A stretch of 6,729 bases of DNA from Verrucomicrobiota bacterium (GTDB taxonomy: Bacteria > Verrucomicrobiota > Verrucomicrobiia > Limisphaerales > UBA1100), in assembly GCA_015660155.1 (NCBI GenBank), contig DQLO01000230.1:1-6729 (forward strand), read 5' to 3'. Made by a program: the position numbers and the translations under genes. The notes under the pieces are model-generated. The model was not told the origin of the DNA. It worked only from the letters and a program-made list of their open reading frames with translations, and did no database searches. Positions 1 to 3,931 of the stretch are shown one piece after another (the stretch's first letter is position 1; every line of letters begins with the position of its first letter).

Positions 1-48
1 GTCATGGTTCTCGCCGTGTTCCGGCTCGGGTTGGGTCGTCGTTTCCAT
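1..48 (-). CDS. N-terminal fragment of a gene after cyoE, possibly a cytochrome c oxidase subunit
   Basis: An ATG at 48..46 opens a frame with no stop up to the window edge, giving only 16 residues (METTTQPEPEHGENHD). It starts 21 nt after the cyoE stop, on the same strand, so it probably belongs to the ctaA-cyoE operon. The visible peptide is polar, acidic and histidine-containing. That resembles the soluble N-terminal tail found before the first membrane helix in many cytochrome c oxidase subunit III proteins, and heme A synthesis genes often sit beside oxidase genes. The product is inferred from context only: an oxidase subunit IV or an assembly factor such as Sco or CtaG is equally possible. 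No Shine-Dalgarno motif is seen in the AT-rich spacer. The rest of the gene lies outside the window. Confidence 0.5.
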   Translation of the reverse strand, partial: METTTQPEPEHGENHD

Positions 49-69
49 TATTTAAAACTTAAAATTCAT

Positions 70-978
70 TCAAGCCGCGCGGTCGCAAACCATTAACCCC
101 AGCAACAGCGGCAGGTAAAGGAGCGAATAGTAAAACAAACGCTTGGCAGATTCCAATGTCATTTCGCAGGAAAACCGGAGGCTGAGCCACGCGAAGCTCA
201 AACTCAATGCTAGCGCGCCGCCTAGATACATTACCCCGGAAATATGCAGGAAAAACGGCGATAACGCCGCCGGCAACAGCGCCAAACAGCTGATAACCGC
301 GAAGCGGCCGGTGTGTTCGCGGCCTTGTTTGCCCTCGGAAATCATGCGGAACCCCGCGCCTTCGTAGTCCTCGCGGTACATCCACGCGATGGCCAGAAAG
401 TGCGGCAGTTGCCAGAAAAACAAAATCGCAACCAAGGACCACGCTTCGGGAGCGATGCCGGTGGTTGCAGCGTGCGCGGCGGTCCAGCCCATGAGTGGCG
501 GCAACGCGCCGGGGATTGCGCCGATGAGTGTGTTCAGCGAAGTCACGCGCTTGAGTGGCGTGTAAACCGCGATGTACGTTAGCAACGTTACCGCGCCGAT
601 CACGCTGGTGAGCAGATTCACCTGCGCGGCGAGATACACCAAACCGCCCGCGCCCATCGCGCCGCCCGCAAGCAGCGCCGTCTCCGGCCGAATGCGTCCG
701 GCGGGAATGGGGCGATTCGCCGTGCGCGGCATTTTCGCATCAAATTCTTTTTCGAGATATTGGTTTAACACCGCCGCGCCGCAAGCCACCAAACCCGTGC
801 CCAACAGCGCGTGAAACAACAGCGCCCAATCCATCGTCGCCGAGGCGAGGTAGAAACCCATCGTGGTGGTGATCAGCACCATCGTGGTAAGCCGCAGCTT
901 CACCAACTCGCTCCACACAGCCCACTGCTCACGCAAGACGCTGCGTTCGGGAGTTGCAATGGATTCGGTGCCCTTCAT
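70..978 (-). CDS. cyoE: Protoheme IX farnesyltransferase (heme O synthase, CyoE/CtaB)
   Basis: This 302-residue integral membrane prenyltransferase transfers a farnesyl group from farnesyl diphosphate to the vinyl group of heme B, making heme O. It belongs to the UbiA superfamily. The first Asp-rich motif is at residues 72-90: N72, E76 and D80, followed by KMPRTANRP, the usual heme O synthase signature. The loop YTPLKRVTSLNTLIGAIPGA at 139-158 and the segment FFWQLPHFLAIAWMYREDY at 187-205 match the other conserved family blocks. About nine hydrophobic segments span residues 30-298, and the length is typical. The ATG at 978 was chosen because homology begins just after it, it overlaps the ctaA stop as TGATG, and GGAGG lies 10 nt upstream. 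Longer upstream starts would add about 41 residues that merely read through ctaA in another frame. The protein hands heme O to CtaA, encoded immediately upstream. Function is highly secure; whether heme O is also used directly by a bo-type oxidase cannot be told here. Confidence 0.96.
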   Translation of the reverse strand: MKGTESIATPERSVLREQWAVWSELVKLRLTTMVLITTTMGFYLASATMDWALLFHALLGTGLVACGAAVLNQYLEKEFDAKMPRTANRPIPAGRIRPETALLAGGAMGAGGLVYLAAQVNLLTSVIGAVTLLTYIAVYTPLKRVTSLNTLIGAIPGALPPLMGWTAAHAATTGIAPEAWSLVAILFFWQLPHFLAIAWMYREDYEGAGFRMISEGKQGREHTGRFAVISCLALLPAALSPFFLHISGVMYLGGALALSLSFAWLSLRFSCEMTLESAKRLFYYSLLYLPLLLGLMVCDRAA

Positions 979-2069
979 CAGGCTGTTGCCTCCATATTCG
1001 CTTTCGTTTCCGGCGCGGATTCCACCACGCGGGAAGGCAGATGTTTTTGGCGGGAAATGAAGGAACCAATCGCGCCCGTGCCGAGGGCCAGCGCGCCGCA
1101 CACCACGTGCAAGGTTGCGATGTCAGCGGGCTTGTATTTCAAAACCGTCAGGATCCCCAGAGTCACTTGGATGCCGATAACTCCCAGCCACACAAGACTG
1201 AGACGGCTGAGAGCATGGCTCGCGCCCAGTCGCTTTCGGGCCACCATTAGCGTGCCGATGACCAGCGCGAGGATCAGCACGGCCAAAACGCGATGCACCA
1301 TTTGCAGGGTCAAATGAAATGGAAGAATGTCGCGGCCCGTCATTAAAAACACCTGTTGCCCCTCTTCATAAAGTTGCTGGTTAAGCACGGCCCGTTCGGC
1401 ATTGTAGCGGGCAACCGATTCCGCATCCGTGGCGGGCCACCATTGGCCGTGGGCTTTTGGGAAATCCCAAGCAGACAATCCCGCGTGTTGATGCCGCATC
1501 GTGGCGCCCAAGGCGAGTTGAGCAAAAATCAAAACGGATGCCATAATGAAATGCATCCGCACCACGCGTGGCGCACGCTGCGCATTGCTCTCGGCGGCTG
1601 GCGTTCGTTTCCACCAACGGCTGGTCACCAGCGCCAGACACACCATCACCAACAAAAAAATCTGCGCCATCATTCCGTGGAGGATTCCAAAATTCTGATT
1701 CATTTGGGTCACACGCAAGCCGCCCATCACGCCCTGCCCCACCACGAGGAAAAATGCAATGACGCCCAGCCGGCGCACCCACTGGCGATCATCCCGTAGC
1801 CAGAGCCACACGGCCAAAATGGTGGTGAGCAATCCAACAAACGAAGCGGCCAGACGATGGGAGTGTTCTTCAAAAATTCCTGAGACGCCGACCCAAAGTT
1901 TGAACGGAACGAAGAACATATTATGCCCCAGCGTTTGTGGCCAGTCCGGCACAGCCATGCCCGCCTCCTTGCTCGTGACAATCGCGCCCAAGCCAATGAG
2001 GCCGAGCGTGCACGCGGCGGCAAACACCGCCAAACGATGCAGCCAAGGGTTGTGTTTTTCGGTAGCCAT
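978..2069 (-). CDS. ctaA: Heme A synthase (COX15/CtaA family)
   Basis: This 363-residue membrane protein oxidises the C8 methyl of heme O to a formyl group, giving heme A for aa3-type cytochrome oxidases. Two four-helix halves are visible as an internal repeat. The first half has AGMAVPDWP (36-44), EEHSHR with H71 (67-72) and the LHGMMAQ histidine H131. The second has HAGLSAWDFP (195-204), QMVHR with H259 (256-260) and TLHVVCGA with H321. These four histidines are the expected heme ligands. Eight hydrophobic segments fit at roughly 11-32, 74-92, 101-119, 129-150, 172-190, 256-277, 288-310 and 318-337. The cysteine pairs of Bacillus CtaA are absent, which is common outside Firmicutes. The loop at about 191-250 is unusually long. 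The start ATG at 2069 was chosen because homology begins there; a further 33 codons back to a TTG would run through the regulatory gap. No clear Shine-Dalgarno motif precedes it. The stop overlaps the cyoE start (TGATG). Confidence 0.94.
   Translation of the reverse strand: MATEKHNPWLHRLAVFAAACTLGLIGLGAIVTSKEAGMAVPDWPQTLGHNMFFVPFKLWVGVSGIFEEHSHRLAASFVGLLTTILAVWLWLRDDRQWVRRLGVIAFFLVVGQGVMGGLRVTQMNQNFGILHGMMAQIFLLVMVCLALVTSRWWKRTPAAESNAQRAPRVVRMHFIMASVLIFAQLALGATMRHQHAGLSAWDFPKAHGQWWPATDAESVARYNAERAVLNQQLYEEGQQVFLMTGRDILPFHLTLQMVHRVLAVLILALVIGTLMVARKRLGASHALSRLSLVWLGVIGIQVTLGILTVLKYKPADIATLHVVCGALALGTGAIGSFISRQKHLPSRVVESAPETKANMEATA
989..993 (-). promoter_or_regulatory. Shine-Dalgarno site of cyoE inside the end of ctaA
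   Basis: On the minus strand GGAGG occupies 993..989, 10 nt before the cyoE ATG and within the last codons of ctaA. It supports the short 302-residue start of cyoE. It is the only strong Shine-Dalgarno motif seen ahead of a gene in this window. Confidence 0.7.
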
Positions 2070-2076
2070 TTGGAAA

Positions 2077-2114
2077 GGAAACGCGCCGGAATAGTGGTTG
2101 GAAACCCCGGAAAC
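2077..2114. repeat. Three GGAAAC copies in the presumed ctaA leader
   Basis: On the plus strand GGAAAC occurs at 2077-2082, 2100-2105 and 2109-2114. The first and last extend to the 8-mer GGAAACGC (2077-2084 and 2109-2116). In the ctaA transcript these read GUUUCC, lying in the 50 nt before the start codon, where a Shine-Dalgarno would normally be. They may be chance in a short leader or a protein/RNA contact site; no function is claimed. Confidence 0.4.
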
Positions 2115-2139
2115 GCAGATGTCACTCCCTTCGCGCGGG

Positions 2140-2168
2140 AAAATAGCACCGGCCCGCGGCTCGCGCAA
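2140..2168 (-). promoter_or_regulatory. Possible sigma70-like promoter for ctaA-cyoE
   Basis: Reading the minus strand, TTGCGC (2168..2163) and TATTTT (2145..2140) are separated by exactly 17 nt, and the second box is preceded by TGC, resembling an extended -10. Both boxes are imperfect: three and four matches to the sigma70 consensus. Transcription would start near 2133, leaving a leader of about 64 nt before the ctaA ATG. The position directly downstream of the CRP-like palindrome adds some support. This is the best candidate seen in the gap, but it is weak evidence. Confidence 0.3.
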
Positions 2169-2174
2169 GTCCTT

Positions 2175-2190
2175 TGTGAATTATTTCACA
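2175..2190. promoter_or_regulatory. CRP/FNR-family operator-like palindrome upstream of ctaA
   Basis: The plus strand reads TGTGAATTATTTCACA, a perfect match to the two half sites TGTGA and TCACA with a 6-nt spacer, as in the E. coli CRP consensus. The symmetry extends one base on each side (TTGTGA...TCACAA, 2174-2191). It sits in the only substantial intergenic region, centred about 113 bp before the ctaA start and about 50 bp upstream of the candidate transcription start. On the minus strand it is not followed by a T-run, so a Rho-independent terminator is unlikely. A Crp/Fnr-type regulator controlling heme A synthesis and respiration is a reasonable inference; the actual protein and effector are unknown. 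Confidence 0.55.
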
Positions 2191-2204
2191 AGGGGATGTG
2201 TTTG

Positions 2205-2222
2205 GCCAAAAATGCCAAAAAT
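2205..2222. repeat. Tandem 9-bp repeat just downstream of ribH
   Basis: The unit GCCAAAAAT occurs twice back to back (2205-2213 and 2214-2222), about 9 nt after the ribH stop. On the transcribed strand this gives two T5 runs, ATTTTTGGC ATTTTTGGC, running into the palindrome TTTGGCCAAA (2201-2210). The T runs recall a terminator, but no GC-rich stem precedes them, so intrinsic termination is not supported. Confidence 0.45.
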
Positions 2223-2230
2223 GTAGGTTT

Positions 2231-2689
2231 TTAGCCGATTTCGTCCAATAATTCTGTCATCGCCAGTGCTGTGTGCGCCGCTTCCGCCCCGCGATTGGTC
2301 CCCGCTTTGAGGCAACGGGCTTTGGCTTGCGCTTTGGATTCCAGCAAAAGCACTTCGTGCACCATCGGAATTCCCGTTTCCACGGCCAATGTTGCGAGTT
2401 GTTGGGTGACCGATTGTCCCACGTATTCGGCGTGAGTCGTTTGACCGCGCAAAATGACGCCGAGGCAAATCACAGCCGCCGGCCGCAACCGTTTGCGGCG
2501 CGCCAAAGTGGCGGCGGCCACGGGAATTTCAAATGCGCCCGGCACTCGAATCAACTCCACTTCGCCGAGCAACACTTCCAGCGCGCCTTCGATCATTCCG
2601 TCCACATACTCCGCGTTGTACGCGGAGGCCACGATGGCAATGCGGCCGTTTTGTTTTGCGGGCATTTTCCGTTGGGTGGATTTCAACAT
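2231..2689 (-). CDS. ribH: 6,7-dimethyl-8-ribityllumazine synthase (RibH)
   Basis: RibH condenses 5-amino-6-ribitylamino-uracil with 3,4-dihydroxy-2-butanone 4-phosphate to make the direct precursor of riboflavin, usually as a large cytosolic pentamer or 60-mer capsid. The 152-residue frame shows the family landmarks in order: RIAIVASAYN near residues 16-25, VPGAFEIP (49-56), GVILRGQTTHAEYV with the catalytic histidine (77-90), and a C-terminal GTNRGAEAA corresponding to the family's NKG-EAA block. Length is usual. Two starts are possible: the ATG at 2689, 2 nt after the ribBA stop, or the ATG at 2665, which gives 144 residues beginning MPAKQNGR and has a weak GGAAA ahead of it. The first is kept for its coupling with ribBA. 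Its substrate is made by RibBA, encoded immediately upstream. The nusB gene that often follows ribH is not here; the strand continues into the ctaA control region instead. Confidence 0.95.
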   Translation of the reverse strand: MLKSTQRKMPAKQNGRIAIVASAYNAEYVDGMIEGALEVLLGEVELIRVPGAFEIPVAAATLARRKRLRPAAVICLGVILRGQTTHAEYVGQSVTQQLATLAVETGIPMVHEVLLLESKAQAKARCLKAGTNRGAEAAHTALAMTELLDEIG

Positions 2690-2691
2690 CG

Positions 2692-3930
2692 CTAAATTTT
2701 GTGGCCCATTTTGTCGCGCTTGGTGGCGAGGTATTTTTTGTTGTGTTTGTTGGGCGGCACGCGGATGGGGAGTTGCTCGACGATGTCCAATCCATAGCCT
2801 TCAAGGCCCACGACTTTTTTGGGATTGTTAGTGAGCAGCCGAATGTGCTTCACGCCGAGATCCACCAAAATCTGCGCGCCCAAGCCGTACTCGCGCAAGT
2901 CCATCGCGTAGCCAAGTTGTTGATTGGCCTCCACGGTGTCGAGGCCCTTTTCCTGTAATTTGTAGGCGTGCATTTTTGGCGCAAGCCCAATGCCTCGCCC
3001 TTCCTGCCGCATATACACAATCACGCCCGCGCCGGCAGCGGCGACTTGTTGCATCGCGTGCTTGAGCTGCGAACCACAATCACAGCGCAAGCTGCCGAAC
3101 ACATCGCCAGTGAGGCATTCGCTGTGGACGCGAACCATGACGTTCTTGACCGACTCCACCTCGCCCATGACGAGCGCCAAATGATGTTGATCGTCGAGCG
3201 AGCTGCGGTACAGATGGAGTTTGAAATCTCCGAATTCCGTGGGCATGTTGACGACCTCCACTTTTTCAATGAGCTTCTCCCGCTCGCGGCGATGTTTGAT
3301 GAGGGCCTCGATGCTGCAAATTTTTAGCGCGTGTTTTTTGGCAAATCGCTTGAGCTGCGGCAACCGCGCCATCGTGCCGTCGTCATTCATAATTTCGCAG
3401 ATGACGCCGATGGGGCGGCATTCGGCGAGCTTGGCGAGATCCACCGCCGCTTCCGTGTGGCCCGCGCGTTGGAGCACGCCGCCGAGACAGGCGCGCAATG
3501 GGAAAATATGGCCGGGTTGCACAAGCGCCTCGGGCATCGCGGTGGGATCGGCCATCACTTGAATTGTGCGCGCGCGGTCTTTGGCGCTGATGCCGGTGGT
3601 GATCTCGGCGGCAGCATCGACGCTCACTTGGAAATCGGTTTTGAAAGTCTCTTTATTGGTGGGCACCATCCGCTCGATGCCGAGCTGTCGCAGGCGGTCG
3701 CCGGAGGTGGGCACGCAGATAAGCCCGCGCCCGTGCTTGGCCATAAAATTGATGGACTTAGCCGTGGCGTGCTCACCGGCCATGATGAGGTCGCCTTCGT
3801 TTTCGCGGTCTTCGTCGTCCACGACGATGACCATCTTGCCGCGCCGGATGTCGGTGATGACCGATTCAATGGAATCGAAGGGCGACTTGGTTGCCCGTTT
3901 CTTTTTTGCGGTGGATTTCTTTGCGGGCAT
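2692..3930 (-). CDS. ribBA: Bifunctional 3,4-dihydroxy-2-butanone 4-phosphate synthase / GTP cyclohydrolase II (RibBA)
   Basis: This 412-residue cytosolic enzyme feeds both branches of riboflavin synthesis. The N-terminal RibB domain (about 17-215) turns ribulose 5-phosphate into dihydroxybutanone phosphate and formate. It shows DDEDRENEGDL (38-48), ITTGISAKDRA (110-120), PGHIFPLRA (139-147), RAGHTEAAVDL (155-165) and NDDGTMAR (182-189). The C-terminal RibA domain (about 222-405) opens GTP to the diaminopyrimidine. It has RVHSECLTGD (267-276), the zinc cysteines C272, C283 and C285, QEGRGIGL (309-316), DLREYG (344-349) and LLTNNPKK (365-372). All key motifs look intact, so both activities are expected. 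The first 16 residues form an unusual lysine-rich tail (PAKKSTAKKKRATK) absent from typical RibB N-termini. The ATG at 3930 lies 1 nt after the alaS stop and 2 nt separate the gene from ribH, so all three are probably co-transcribed. No Shine-Dalgarno or FMN riboswitch is evident. Confidence 0.97.
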   Translation of the reverse strand: MPAKKSTAKKKRATKSPFDSIESVITDIRRGKMVIVVDDEDRENEGDLIMAGEHATAKSINFMAKHGRGLICVPTSGDRLRQLGIERMVPTNKETFKTDFQVSVDAAAEITTGISAKDRARTIQVMADPTAMPEALVQPGHIFPLRACLGGVLQRAGHTEAAVDLAKLAECRPIGVICEIMNDDGTMARLPQLKRFAKKHALKICSIEALIKHRREREKLIEKVEVVNMPTEFGDFKLHLYRSSLDDQHHLALVMGEVESVKNVMVRVHSECLTGDVFGSLRCDCGSQLKHAMQQVAAAGAGVIVYMRQEGRGIGLAPKMHAYKLQEKGLDTVEANQQLGYAMDLREYGLGAQILVDLGVKHIRLLTNNPKKVVGLEGYGLDIVEQLPIRVPPNKHNKKYLATKRDKMGHKI

Positions 3931-3931
3931 T

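Noticed and set aside
979..1101. N-terminal extension of cyoE by 41 residues
   Set aside because: It reads the end of ctaA in another frame. The ATG at 978 has a Shine-Dalgarno motif and the TGATG overlap.
2131..2165. GC-rich hairpins between the palindrome and ctaA (around CCGCGG and TCCC/GGGA)
   Set aside because: Stems are about 4 bp and lack a T-run; such short pairings are expected by chance in GC-rich sequence.
2070..2168. N-terminal extension of ctaA to a TTG at 2168
   Set aside because: The extra 33 residues match nothing in heme A synthases and would be encoded by the stretch holding the candidate promoter. The ATG at 2069 starts right at the family homology.
2201..2230. Rho-independent terminator after ribH
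   Set aside because: Two T5 runs are present, but no GC-rich stem stands before them. TTTGGCCAAA is a palindrome without a loop.
2692..3930. Loss of one activity in RibBA
   Set aside because: Some RibBA homologues have a degenerate domain, but here the RibB acidic motifs and all three RibA zinc cysteines are present.
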